Source of the DNA: Natronococcus sp. CG52
Lineage (GTDB): Archaea; Halobacteriota; Halobacteria; Halobacteriales; Natrialbaceae
DNA: 64,000 nucleotides
Direction: 5' to 3'
NCBI RefSeq assembly: GCF_023913515.1
Contig: NZ_CP099391.1
Coordinates: 3,906,001-3,970,000, forward strand
Every line of letters begins with the position of its first letter. Position 1 is the stretch's first letter. Of this stretch, positions 53,616 through 62,170 are shown piece by piece. A program made the translations under genes and the position numbers. The notes beneath the pieces are model-generated. The model was not told the origin of the DNA and made no database searches. It saw only the letters and a list, made by a program, of their open reading frames with translations.

Positions 53616-54194
53616 TCAGAAGCTCGCGTCGACGCTGCCGTCCTCGTCGAGGTCGATGGTACCGTCGAACAGCGCGCGGAACTCGTCGACGAACGCCTCG
53701 TCGTGTGGATCCTCCGAGAGGTGGAACAGTCCGACAGCGTCGTGTTCCTCGAGCAGCGAGAGGATCCGCTCGGCGGCGGAAAGGGCCTGTTCCTCGCCGG
53801 CGTAGTAGGCGAGTTCGGTGACCGAGTCGAAGCTGATCCGGAGTTTGCCGTCGTGATCGTCGAGGAAGCCGTCGATGTGGTCGACGATGCCGTCGACGTC
53901 GTCCGGTGCGGCGACGTAGTGAACGGCGTCGCTGGAGCGTCGCGAGTAGCCGCGTTCGATGCTCAGCGTGTCGAGAATCTCGGCGCGGTTCTCGTCGACG
54001 TCGTAGTACTCGAGTTTCTGTCTGACTTCGCGGGCGGTCGTCCGCGTGGAGACGACGAGAAAGTTGTCGGTGTCGGTCTTGAGGAAATCCGTGTCGATTC
54101 GGTCCGTCTCACCGGTGCTCGGGTGAAGCAAGAGAATCCCGGTCCCCCCTGGAACCGTCTCGGGCGTCCCGTCGATCGCCAGTTCGTACTCCAT
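53616..54194 (-). CDS. RecA/KaiC-like protein with degenerate Walker A
   Basis: 192 residues. The order of elements resembles a haloarchaeal KaiC-type ATPase: a P-loop position reading LLLHPSTGETD where Gly-Lys-Thr would be expected, then NFLVVSTRTTAREV and a Walker B-like LRISFDSVTELAYYAG. The Lys of Walker A is Glu, so ATP hydrolysis is unlikely. It ends with an acidic tail. Confidence 0.6.
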   Translation of the reverse strand: MEYELAIDGTPETVPGGTGILLLHPSTGETDRIDTDFLKTDTDNFLVVSTRTTAREVRQKLEYYDVDENRAEILDTLSIERGYSRRSSDAVHYVAAPDDVDGIVDHIDGFLDDHDGKLRISFDSVTELAYYAGEEQALSAAERILSLLEEHDAVGLFHLSEDPHDEAFVDEFRALFDGTIDLDEDGSVDASF

Positions 54195-54291
54195 ATTGCG
54201 TGATCAATTTCCGGAACGGACTTAATACTGCGGATGTGTCTCGCGGGGGCACGGGCGGTCGGTTCGTGCGATACAACCCGATTCCGGACCG

Positions 54292-55872
54292 TCAGACGTC
54301 CTCCTGGCGCAAAAGCACGAGCATCGACAGTCCGGAGATAACGACGAGGATGAGCGCGGGAAGCGCGGCGTACCGGTAGTGGGCGGTTCCGTGGGCGCTC
54401 CAGATGAGGGTCACGAGCGTTTCCATTCCGATCGGTTGCAGCATCAGCGTTGCCGGAAGTTCCTTCATCGTGGTCAGGAAGACGAGGACGCCCCCGGCGA
54501 CGACCCCCGGCGCGATTAGCGGCAGCGTTACTCGGCGGAAGGTTTCCAGTCGACCGGCGTTCAGCGTTCGCGCCGCTTCGGGGAGTCGATCGTCGACCTG
54601 GAGTACGGACGTCCGCGTGCTCCCGACGGCTTGCGGGAGGAACCGAACGACGTACGCGAACACGAGAAGGACGACGCCCTCCCGATAGATGAACGGAACG
54701 TAGTTCGCACCGAAAAAGACGAGCGCGAGACCGATGACGATTCCGGGGACTGCGAAACCGACGTACGTAACGCGTTCGAACAGTCGGGCGAGTATCGATT
54801 CTGACTGCGACGACAGATAGCCGACGGGAATGGCAAACGTACAGGCGATGACCGCGGCGAGGCCGGCGAGATAGACCGAGTTGAGGGCGTACTCCCACTC
54901 GAACGCGTACGTCGAGGCTTCGGCGCCGATCCCTCGAACGATCCAGACGCCGAAGATCGCGATCGGCACCGCGAGCGTCAAGATACCGATCCCGGCGACG
55001 GTGCCCATCGCCGGCCACTTCCACCGGCCCAACCGAATTTGGGATCCACTCGGAGTTCCGCCGCTCGCATCCTCATCGCGTCCAACGTTCGCCTCGATCA
55101 GGAGGACGATGCCAGTTACCGCGAGCAACTGCAGCGACAACAGGGCCGCGTACTCCACGTTGAGCGCGCCGAACTCCCAGTAGATTGCACTCGTGAACAC
55201 CTCGACGTGCATGAACGCCGGCGTTCCGAAGTCCGAAATCGCATAGAGCGCGGTCAGCAACGCGCCGGCGGCGATCGCCGGCCGAATCTGCGGGAAGGTC
55301 ACGCGACGGAACGCTTCGAACCGGTCCGCATTCAGCGTCCGTGCGGCGTCGACGAGCGAGGCGTCCATCGACAGAAGCGCGGCGCGTGCGGTGAGAAAGA
55401 CGTACGGATACGTATACAGGGTGATGACCAGGACGGCGCCCCAGAACCCGCGAACGTGGGGCATCGGAACACCGAGGAGCGAACTCACTTCTCCGTACGG
55501 ACCGAACGCGGAGACGAACGCGAACGCGCCGATATAGCTCGGAATTACCAGCGGCAGCGCGGCGACGATGGTCCAGAACCGGCGAAATGGAAGATTCGTT
55601 CGGGTCGTCAGAATCGCCAACGGGAGTCCGATGGCGACCGAGAGGACGGTCACCGAGACCATGAGCCCCAGACTGGTAAGGAGAATACCGGCGGTCCGGG
55701 CTGAAAATACCAACTCGCCCGCTCGAGTCGGATTCACCTGCAGTGCCCGCAGGACGATCCACAGTAACGGCGACGCGACGAGCAGCGCGATCAACCCGCT
55801 AATAATCGTCAAACCGGGGTATGAGACTTTCTCGCCCGCGTTCGACAGTTTCTCGAATCGGTTCGATGCCAC
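54292..55872 (-). CDS. Iron(III)-type ABC transporter permease (two-domain)
   Basis: 526 residues from a GTG start, with two MetI-type halves of about six helices each and two EAA loops (DAARTLNADRFEAFRR and EAARTLNAGRLETFRR). The fused form is normal for FbpB/HitB-type iron permeases. It lies 161 nt after the substrate-binding gene and has its own TTTAGG-N4-CCTAAA site upstream. No ATPase gene follows within the window's operon, so the partner must lie elsewhere. Confidence 0.88.
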   Translation of the reverse strand: MASNRFEKLSNAGEKVSYPGLTIISGLIALLVASPLLWIVLRALQVNPTRAGELVFSARTAGILLTSLGLMVSVTVLSVAIGLPLAILTTRTNLPFRRFWTIVAALPLVIPSYIGAFAFVSAFGPYGEVSSLLGVPMPHVRGFWGAVLVITLYTYPYVFLTARAALLSMDASLVDAARTLNADRFEAFRRVTFPQIRPAIAAGALLTALYAISDFGTPAFMHVEVFTSAIYWEFGALNVEYAALLSLQLLAVTGIVLLIEANVGRDEDASGGTPSGSQIRLGRWKWPAMGTVAGIGILTLAVPIAIFGVWIVRGIGAEASTYAFEWEYALNSVYLAGLAAVIACTFAIPVGYLSSQSESILARLFERVTYVGFAVPGIVIGLALVFFGANYVPFIYREGVVLLVFAYVVRFLPQAVGSTRTSVLQVDDRLPEAARTLNAGRLETFRRVTLPLIAPGVVAGGVLVFLTTMKELPATLMLQPIGMETLVTLIWSAHGTAHYRYAALPALILVVISGLSMLVLLRQEDV

Positions 55873-55908
55873 GATAGTAGTTCGACCGGTGTGTTTCGGC
55901 GGAACGGA

Positions 55909-55924
55909 TTTAGGGCTTCCTAAA
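55909..55924. promoter_or_regulatory. DtxR/Idr-type iron operator before the permease
   Basis: TTTAGG-GCTT-CCTAAA, a 6-4-6 palindrome 37 nt before the permease start. Haloarchaeal DtxR/SirR/Idr repressors bind this form. Confidence 0.65.
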
Positions 55925-56033
55925 ATTACCGGTCAGCCGGATCGTTCGAGTCCCGGTCTGGACGGCGGCGATTCGCGCCGCTGAACGGAGTGCGGACCGC
56001 ATCGGAGACGGAGAACCGGCGCGAGATGTCCGA

Positions 56034-57176
56034 TTAGACCGTCATTCCTTCTTCGCGGAGCAGGTCGATGGCGGGCTCGACGTCGCCGAGTTTGTTCAGG
56101 TCGAACTCGAGCGGATCGATCTCGTCGAGGGTCGGGAGTTCGCCGACGTACTCGACGCCGTCGACGACGGGATACTCTCCGTTGACGTCGACGAAGAAGT
56201 CCTGTCCCTGTTCGGCGATGATGTGGCGGGTAAACTCCGCCGCGAGGTTCGGCTTGTCCGCTCCCTCGAGAATGGCGACGCCGGAGACGTTGAACAGGCA
56301 GCCGGGATCGTTACTGGTGAACGTCACGTCGAGGGGAGCGTCCGGATCGTCGTCGACGATGCGGCCGGCGTAGTACTGGTTGCCGAGCGCGATCTCCTGT
56401 TCGCCGCTCGCAACGGCCTCGGCCTGGTCCGAGCCGCTACTGTACAGCGTCGCGTTCTGATCCTCGACCATCGCGCGGACCCATTCGCGGGTCGCGTCTT
56501 CGCCCTCTTCCTCCATCATCGCGACGATGAACGAGTGGAAGGTCCCCGAATTCGGGCGCGTCGAGATAACGTCCCGGAATCGCTCGTCTTCGGCGTACGC
56601 GAAGATGTCGTCCGGAAGATCGTCGCCGTCGAAGTGGTCGGTGTTGTACTGCACGGCACGAACCCGGCCGGACGCACCGGTCCACTGTCCGTCCGAGTCT
56701 CGGTAGTTGTCGTCCACCGCGTCGATAACGTCTTCCGGCAGCTCGCGCGCGAGCCCTTCGTCCTTGAGTCGCGCGAGTTCGCCCGAGGATTGCGTGTAGA
56801 AGACGTCCGCCGGGCTGTTTTCGCCCTCCTCCAGGATACTCGCCAGCTGATCGCCCTCGTCGTCGTAGTCACGCTTGATCGTGAAATCGTCGTACTCGTC
56901 CTCGAGTTTCTCGAACAGGGGATCGATCTGATCCTGGGTCCGAGCGGAGTAGATCGTCAGTTCGCCCTCGAGGTCGCCGAGGTCGTCCCAGGAAACGGCG
57001 CTCGATTCCGCGGCCGCTTCCTGGGGCTCGTAACTATCGAACGGGTCCTCGTCTCCACCGCCGAGACCGTCGAGACAGCCGGCGACGGCGAGCGTGCCGA
57101 CCGCAGCCGAACCCGCGCCGAGGAATCGCCGGCGGTTGATCGTCGTTCCCCGCCCGCTGAGATCGTGTCGTTGCAT
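56034..57176 (-). CDS. Iron(III) ABC substrate-binding lipoprotein (FbpA/FutA-like)
   Basis: 380 residues. A Tat motif (NRRRFLGAGSAAV) and lipobox VAGC give an exported lipid-anchored receptor. The mature part matches class F iron-binding proteins: LTIYSARTQDQIDPLFEKLE near the N-terminus, DVFYTQSSGELARL, and GNQYYAGRIV with the Tyr pair that often coordinates Fe(III). First gene of the iron operon, with an iron operator 7 nt upstream. Confidence 0.88.
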   Translation of the reverse strand: MQRHDLSGRGTTINRRRFLGAGSAAVGTLAVAGCLDGLGGGDEDPFDSYEPQEAAAESSAVSWDDLGDLEGELTIYSARTQDQIDPLFEKLEDEYDDFTIKRDYDDEGDQLASILEEGENSPADVFYTQSSGELARLKDEGLARELPEDVIDAVDDNYRDSDGQWTGASGRVRAVQYNTDHFDGDDLPDDIFAYAEDERFRDVISTRPNSGTFHSFIVAMMEEEGEDATREWVRAMVEDQNATLYSSGSDQAEAVASGEQEIALGNQYYAGRIVDDDPDAPLDVTFTSNDPGCLFNVSGVAILEGADKPNLAAEFTRHIIAEQGQDFFVDVNGEYPVVDGVEYVGELPTLDEIDPLEFDLNKLGDVEPAIDLLREEGMTV

Positions 57177-57182
57177 ATATAG

Positions 57183-57198
57183 TTTAGGCCAGCCTAAA
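57183..57198. promoter_or_regulatory. DtxR/Idr-type iron operator before the substrate-binding gene
   Basis: TTTAGG-CCAG-CCTAAA, 7 nt before the ATG at 57176. Confidence 0.75.
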
Positions 57199-57323
57199 AC
57201 ACTAATACCTTCCGGTTACCCGCAGCAGAGCGGTCGAGAGGGTGAGACAGCGAACGCTGTCCGATCGCCGGCCGTCCGATGCCCACGGTTTTCGGCCGAC
57301 CTAAACCTCTCCGGTCACACCTT

Positions 57324-57339
57324 TTTAGGCCAACCTAAA
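57324..57339. promoter_or_regulatory. Third iron operator in the divergent region
   Basis: TTTAGG-CCAA-CCTAAA, with a half-site (CGACCTAAA) near 57297-57305. It lies 130 nt upstream of the methyltransferase ATG and could control it or an upstream start of the iron operon. Confidence 0.6.
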
Positions 57340-57471
57340 GAATCTGTCGGTCACTACTTCGAGCGGAGCCACCCGGCCGCGTGTACGCCTCCGATGCGAC
57401 GGAGCAGACCGCTCTCTACGGCCTGTGCTCGAGTCGAACTCGTTTTGATGCTCTGGGCTGATGAGTCTCGT

Positions 57472-58152
57472 ATGAGCGTTCGCGAGGAGTTCGACGACTG
57501 GGCCACGAGCGGAAAGGACAGGGGGATGGAGGAGCGCCACTGGCACACCGCCAAGCACGCGCTCGCGCGGATGCCCGTCGAACCGGGCGATACCGTCCTC
57601 GATCTGGGCTGTGGCAGCGGCTACGCCGGTCGGGCGCTGCGAGACACCAAGGGTGCGGGCCGAGTCTACGGACTCGACGGCTCGCCGGAGATGGCCCACA
57701 ACGCCGCGGGTTACACGGACGACGGCCAGGTCGGCTACGTCGTCGGCGACTTCGGTTCGCTCCCGTTCGCCGACGACTCGATCGATCACATCTGGTCCAT
57801 GGAGGCGTTCTACTACGCCGCCGATCCCCACGAGACGCTCGAGGAGGTCGCCCGCGTGCTTCGTCCCGGCGGAACGTTCTACTGCGCGGTCAACTACTAC
57901 GAGGAAAACGTCCACTCCCGCGAGTGGCAGGAGTTCATCTCGATCGAGATGACCCGCTGGGACCGCGACCAGTACCGCGAGGCGTTCCGCGACGCGGGAC
58001 TCCTCGTCGCCGAACAGGACAACGTTCCGGACCGCGAGATCACGATCCCCGGCGAGGCCGAGTTCCCGCTCGAGGACTGGGACACCCGCGAGGCGATGGT
58101 CGAGCGCTACCGCGAGTACGGCACCCTCCTGACGGTCGGCGTAGCCCCTTGA
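57472..58152 (+). CDS. Class I SAM-dependent methyltransferase
   Basis: 226 residues. The SAM-binding motif VLDLGCGSGYAGRAL (motif I), the acidic GLDGSPEMAHNA (motif II) and LEEVARVLRPGGTFYCAVNYY (motif IV-V) are all present. The substrate is unknown; a small molecule is likely. ATG at 57472. The upstream iron operator hints at iron control. Confidence 0.85.
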   Translation: MSVREEFDDWATSGKDRGMEERHWHTAKHALARMPVEPGDTVLDLGCGSGYAGRALRDTKGAGRVYGLDGSPEMAHNAAGYTDDGQVGYVVGDFGSLPFADDSIDHIWSMEAFYYAADPHETLEEVARVLRPGGTFYCAVNYYEENVHSREWQEFISIEMTRWDRDQYREAFRDAGLLVAEQDNVPDREITIPGEAEFPLEDWDTREAMVERYREYGTLLTVGVAP

Positions 58153-58165
58153 TTTCGGGTCGAAC
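58145..58165 (+). repeat. ORB-like C-run element 1
   Basis: CCCCTTGATTTCGGGTCGAAC begins in the last codons of the methyltransferase gene (Pro-stop). It matches the CCCCTT-n-GTTTC-...-GAAC pattern and recurs 32 bp later. Confidence 0.4.
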
Positions 58166-58176
58166 GGCGCGGCGCA

Positions 58177-58198
58177 CCCCTTGGTTTCCACTCGAACC
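58177..58198 (+). repeat. ORB-like C-run element 2
   Basis: CCCCTTGGTTTCCACTCGAA, then CC. It has the same orientation as the copy at 58145, in the convergent intergenic region. The reverse strand reads as a GAGTGGAAACCAAGGGG ORB-like core. Confidence 0.45.
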
Positions 58199-58329
58199 GG
58201 GCTCGACGCTCCGCTCTATTCGGCTCACGTCAGTCGATTCACACCCTTCGTGCAGCTTCGAGCCGATACTGCTCACTCGGGCTCGCTCGAGTCGAAACGA
58301 TCCCCCGTGTCTCACTCGCACTGACTGCG

Positions 58330-58911
58330 TCAGTTCGATTCGAACCCCTCGCCCGCCGGAATCGCGATCTCGAGCCAGTTCTCCTCGGGGGGCAGCGGAC
58401 AGTCGAAGGTCTCACTGTAGGCGCAAAACGGCGTGTACGCGAGGTTGAAGTCGACGACGAGTTCGTCGCCGGTCTCGAGGTCCCGATCCGGCGCGAGTTC
58501 CATGTATCGCCCGCCCCGGTAGCTCTGCTGACCGGTCGTCTTGTCCCGGAACGGGATGAAGATCGGCTCCTCGTCGGGGCTCTCGAGTTGATAGCCGGCC
58601 AGTTCGAACGTCCCGTCCTCGAGGTCCTCGTCGTCGCGTTCGAGTTCGAACTCGAGCGTGACGGTCCGAAGATACCGCATCTCTCGATCCGCGGTCGTAT
58701 CCATCAACACGACCTCCGGATCGTCGTGGACCGTAGCGGTCGCGGCGACGCGGTAGTCCGAGTCCGGGCTGAAGTACTCGAGCCCGTCGAAGCCGTCGCG
58801 ATCCTCGGGCGGAATCGGCGACTGGGGATGCTCGGCGAAGAACTCGTCCTTCTCGGCGCGCTTTGACTCGAGTTCGTCGCGCCACTCGTCGACGTCGATA
58901 GAATCGCTCAT
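58330..58911 (-). CDS. DUF1684 family protein
   Basis: 193 residues, acidic and soluble. DUF1684 features are clear: the helical start WRDELESKRAEKDEFF, FIPFRDKTTGQQSYRGGRYM, and the conserved AYTPFCAYSETFDCPLPPEENWLEI block with its Cys and Pro residues. The function is unknown. It converges with the methyltransferase gene. Confidence 0.87.
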   Translation of the reverse strand: MSDSIDVDEWRDELESKRAEKDEFFAEHPQSPIPPEDRDGFDGLEYFSPDSDYRVAATATVHDDPEVVLMDTTADREMRYLRTVTLEFELERDDEDLEDGTFELAGYQLESPDEEPIFIPFRDKTTGQQSYRGGRYMELAPDRDLETGDELVVDFNLAYTPFCAYSETFDCPLPPEENWLEIAIPAGEGFESN

Positions 58912-59048
58912 ACGGTCCGTTGGAGGGGAAGATTGGAAGGCGTTGCGTTTGCCGTCTTCTCGTCCCTCGCGACCGGGACGTCTGTCCCCAACGATCGTTA
59001 CTAACTCGGGAAGAACGATTATTATACTGGCCGCCCGAGGGTCAGATC

Positions 59049-59675
59049 ATGTGGCCGTGGGAACACGCAATCGTGGGGTATCTCGCCTACTCGCTGTTCT
59101 GTCACACCTACTACCGGGACTCTCCCGGCGGCCTCGAGGCGTTCGCGGTCGTCTTCGCGTCGGTGCTTCCCGACCTGATCGACAAACCGTTGACGTGGGA
59201 GTACGAGATTTTCGAGGTCGGATACGCGCTCGGCCACTCGATCTTCTTCGCGATTCCGCTGTCGGTCGCCGTCGGTGCACTCGCCAGGTCCTACGACCGA
59301 CCCCGAACTGGCGTTGCGTTCGCCGTCGGCTACCTCCTGCACCTGCCCGCTGACATCGTCGACGGCTACGTCCGGAACGACCACCTCATCTTCTGGATCG
59401 TCCTGTGGCCGGTCGAGAGGGGCGACGCTCACCTCCACGCCCACGAACACGGTCCCGGCTTCATCGACCAGTTCTTCGTGTTTTTCACGCATTACCGACA
59501 CGAACTGTTCTCGAGCGATCCCTCGACGTACATCCTGCTCCAGTTCGCCATGGCCGCCTTCGCCGCGCTGATCTGGCTCTACGACGGCGCACCCGTCCTC
59601 CGCGAGTGTCTGCTCGGCGGAAAGCGACTCGTCGAAGCGACGATCGAACGAGCAACCGAGTCCCGGAACCGGTAA
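59049..59675 (+). CDS. YdjM/DUF457-like membrane protein
   Basis: 208 residues with five or six hydrophobic segments. The DUF457 metal-binding pattern is present: WEHAIVGYLAY, ASVLPDLIDKPL, GHSIFFAI, LLHLPADIVDG and HLHAHEHG supply His and Asp residues. The family is called metal-dependent hydrolase, but its substrate is unknown. ATG at 59049. Confidence 0.8.
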   Translation: MWPWEHAIVGYLAYSLFCHTYYRDSPGGLEAFAVVFASVLPDLIDKPLTWEYEIFEVGYALGHSIFFAIPLSVAVGALARSYDRPRTGVAFAVGYLLHLPADIVDGYVRNDHLIFWIVLWPVERGDAHLHAHEHGPGFIDQFFVFFTHYRHELFSSDPSTYILLQFAMAAFAALIWLYDGAPVLRECLLGGKRLVEATIERATESRNR

Positions 59676-59782
59676 CCCGCTGCTGCTGTCGCCCGCCAGC
59701 GGGCGATTGCGCCGAGCCGGTCCGCACGTTTATATTCGAAGCCGCCGCAATCGCAGTTCGTCAACGCTATGGACGACCGACG

Positions 59783-62170
59783 ATGAGTACGGCAAGAATG
59801 ACGGACTGGCGCTCGATCTTCGGCCACGAGCAACCCTACGACGAGCAGGTCGACGGTATCGAGACCGCAATCGAGACCGCTCGAGACGACGGCTACACCG
59901 TCGTCGAGGGGGCCTGTGGCACCGGAAAGACGATGATTGCGCTCAGCGCGGGGATCGACCTCGTGCGCGATCCCGACACCGACTACGAGCGCGTGTTCGT
60001 GCTCACGAGCGTCAAGCAGCAACTGCGCCAGTTCGAGGCCGACCTCGAGACGATCAACGCGAACCTGCCCGACGACTGGAACCCGATCTCGGGACTGACC
60101 CTCGTCGGCAAGGCCGACGTCTGCCCGTACAACCGGGAGGGAGCGGGCGGGATCGACGACGGCAACGTCTACGACCGCTGTGAGACGCTGCGGGACCGAA
60201 CCCGCGACCTCACCGGTGAGGGCGGGGAGACGACGGCCGGCACGCTGACCGCGCGGGCGCGCCAGCAACAGACCGGACTCGCCGACAGCGGGACGGCCGG
60301 AACGACGGGCCGGTTCCTCGAGACCGCCGGGGAGACGGCCGCTTATCCGCCGGAAATGCCGACGTACGGCGACGGGGGAGCGGTCGGCGCCGAAACCGAG
60401 TACTGCCCGTTCTACGCGCAGTACCTCGAGGACCTGCCCGAAGAGGAGAGCGACGGAGACGCCTCGGAGGCCGTCCCGTTCGACTTTACGAGCGCCGGCC
60501 TACTCACTCCCGAGGATCTCGTCGCGCGATCCGTTCGACACGGCACCTGCCCCCACTCCGTGATGGGGGCGCTGCTCGGCCACGTCGAGGTCGTCCTGGG
60601 AAATTACTACCACGCGTTCGATCCGACGACGACGAACACCTTCACCGGCGCGCTGCTCGACGACTCGACGTTCGTCGTCTGCGACGAGGCCCACATGCTC
60701 GAGCCCCGGGTGCGGGACCTGGTCAGTGACGGCGTCGGCGACACGACCCTGCGCGACGCCGAAACCGAACTCTCGCGGGTCATCCAGCCGATCAGGTTCG
60801 AACGCGAGGGACGCCAGGCGGAGGGCGGATCGAAGACGGCCGACGCCGAACTCGTTCGCGGAGAACTGGCGGACAGCGACGTCTCGTTCGAGGAACTCGC
60901 ACGCACGCTCGAGTTCGTTCGAGACCTTCGGCAGGAACTCGACCGCCGGGTCACCGCCCATCTCGACCGGACTCACCGGGGGTGGAAGTCGAACCTGACC
61001 GAACTCGCGGACGACGAGATCCCGCTACGCGACCCGCAGGAACCCGCCGAGGACGAACTCTCCGAGTGGGCCGTCGACGCCGGCTACAGCGACGCCGTCT
61101 GGGTTCGCGCCGAGGCCGCCGGCGCCGTCGTCGAGCGCGTCCTGAACGAGGCCGAGGACGAGGAGCGCACCCGCGCCGCGCCAGCCGTCGGTCGCGTCCT
61201 CGGCGAGTGGTACCGCCGCGACCACACCGACTACTTCCGGGAGATCGAACTCGAGCGGACCTGGGACGACACCGAACCCGCCGACTCGTGGCGCCGGGCC
61301 TACACCGCCCGACTCGCCCTGCACAACTGCGTGCCGAGCGACGCCATCGGCGAGCGCCTCGGGAGCTTCGGCGGCGGGATCCTGATGAGTGCGACACTCG
61401 AGCCCATGGATGCCTTCACCGAGGTGACGGGCCTCGACTACCTCGCTCGCGAGGAGGACCGCCCGGTCGTCGAACGGCGGTACGGACTGCACTTCCCGGA
61501 GACGAACCGCGAGAGCTTCGCGGTCGCCGCGCCCAAGTACACCTACGAGAACCGGGGGCGACCCGGAGAGACCAATCCGACCAGAACGCACTACGCCGAC
61601 GCTATCGCGAAGGTCGCTCGTCTCCCCGGAAACGTCCTCGTCGGCATGCCGAGCTACGCGGAGGCCGAGTGGGCCGCGGGCGTCGTCGAGGAGCGGATCG
61701 AGAAACCCGTCCTGCTCGACGCCGCGAGCGACGACGAGACCACCCAGTCGCTCAAAAGCGAGTTCTTCGCGGGCGACGGGAAGGTGCTCGTCACGAGCCT
61801 CCGGGGGACGCTCACCGAGGGCGTCGACTACAGCGGTGACCGGCTCTCGGCGGCCGTCGTCTGTGGCGTCCCGATCGTCAACACCTCGAGTCCCCGGACG
61901 AAGGCCGTCCGCCGAGCCTACGACGACGCCTTCGAGGACGGGTTCACGTACGCGCTGACGATTCCCGCGGTGCGGAAGGCGCGCCAGGCGATCGGTCGCG
62001 TCATCCGCTCGCCAGAGGACGTCGGCGTTCGCGTGCTGTTGGACGAGCGCTACGCTCGCGATAGCTGGGATTCGGTTCGACCGTACCTGCCCGACGACGA
62101 CGAGTTCCAGCCCGTCAGTCCCGATATGCTCGAGCACGGCCTCGAGCGGTTCCGGTCACGGTTGTCGTAA
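59783..62170 (+). CDS. XPD/DinG-family Fe-S DNA helicase
   Basis: 795 residues. Walker A EGACGTGKTM (near residue 44), DEAH box (VVCDEAHML) and motifs V-VI (TSLRGTLTEGVDY; QAIGRVIRSPEDVG) give a superfamily 2 helicase. Four Cys between them (VCPYN, RCETL, YCPFY, TCPHS) fit the XPD-type [4Fe-4S] cluster. It acts in repair or recombination. TTTATA near 59728-59734 drives it. ATG at 59783 chosen. Confidence 0.9.
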   Translation: MSTARMTDWRSIFGHEQPYDEQVDGIETAIETARDDGYTVVEGACGTGKTMIALSAGIDLVRDPDTDYERVFVLTSVKQQLRQFEADLETINANLPDDWNPISGLTLVGKADVCPYNREGAGGIDDGNVYDRCETLRDRTRDLTGEGGETTAGTLTARARQQQTGLADSGTAGTTGRFLETAGETAAYPPEMPTYGDGGAVGAETEYCPFYAQYLEDLPEEESDGDASEAVPFDFTSAGLLTPEDLVARSVRHGTCPHSVMGALLGHVEVVLGNYYHAFDPTTTNTFTGALLDDSTFVVCDEAHMLEPRVRDLVSDGVGDTTLRDAETELSRVIQPIRFEREGRQAEGGSKTADAELVRGELADSDVSFEELARTLEFVRDLRQELDRRVTAHLDRTHRGWKSNLTELADDEIPLRDPQEPAEDELSEWAVDAGYSDAVWVRAEAAGAVVERVLNEAEDEERTRAAPAVGRVLGEWYRRDHTDYFREIELERTWDDTEPADSWRRAYTARLALHNCVPSDAIGERLGSFGGGILMSATLEPMDAFTEVTGLDYLAREEDRPVVERRYGLHFPETNRESFAVAAPKYTYENRGRPGETNPTRTHYADAIAKVARLPGNVLVGMPSYAEAEWAAGVVEERIEKPVLLDAASDDETTQSLKSEFFAGDGKVLVTSLRGTLTEGVDYSGDRLSAAVVCGVPIVNTSSPRTKAVRRAYDDAFEDGFTYALTIPAVRKARQAIGRVIRSPEDVGVRVLLDERYARDSWDSVRPYLPDDDEFQPVSPDMLEHGLERFRSRLS

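Noticed and set aside
58286-58309. CTCGAGTCGAAACGATCCCCC as a third ORB-like element near 58 kb
   Set aside because: The core is similar but the expected G-run is a C-run, so orientation and composition do not fit an ORB.
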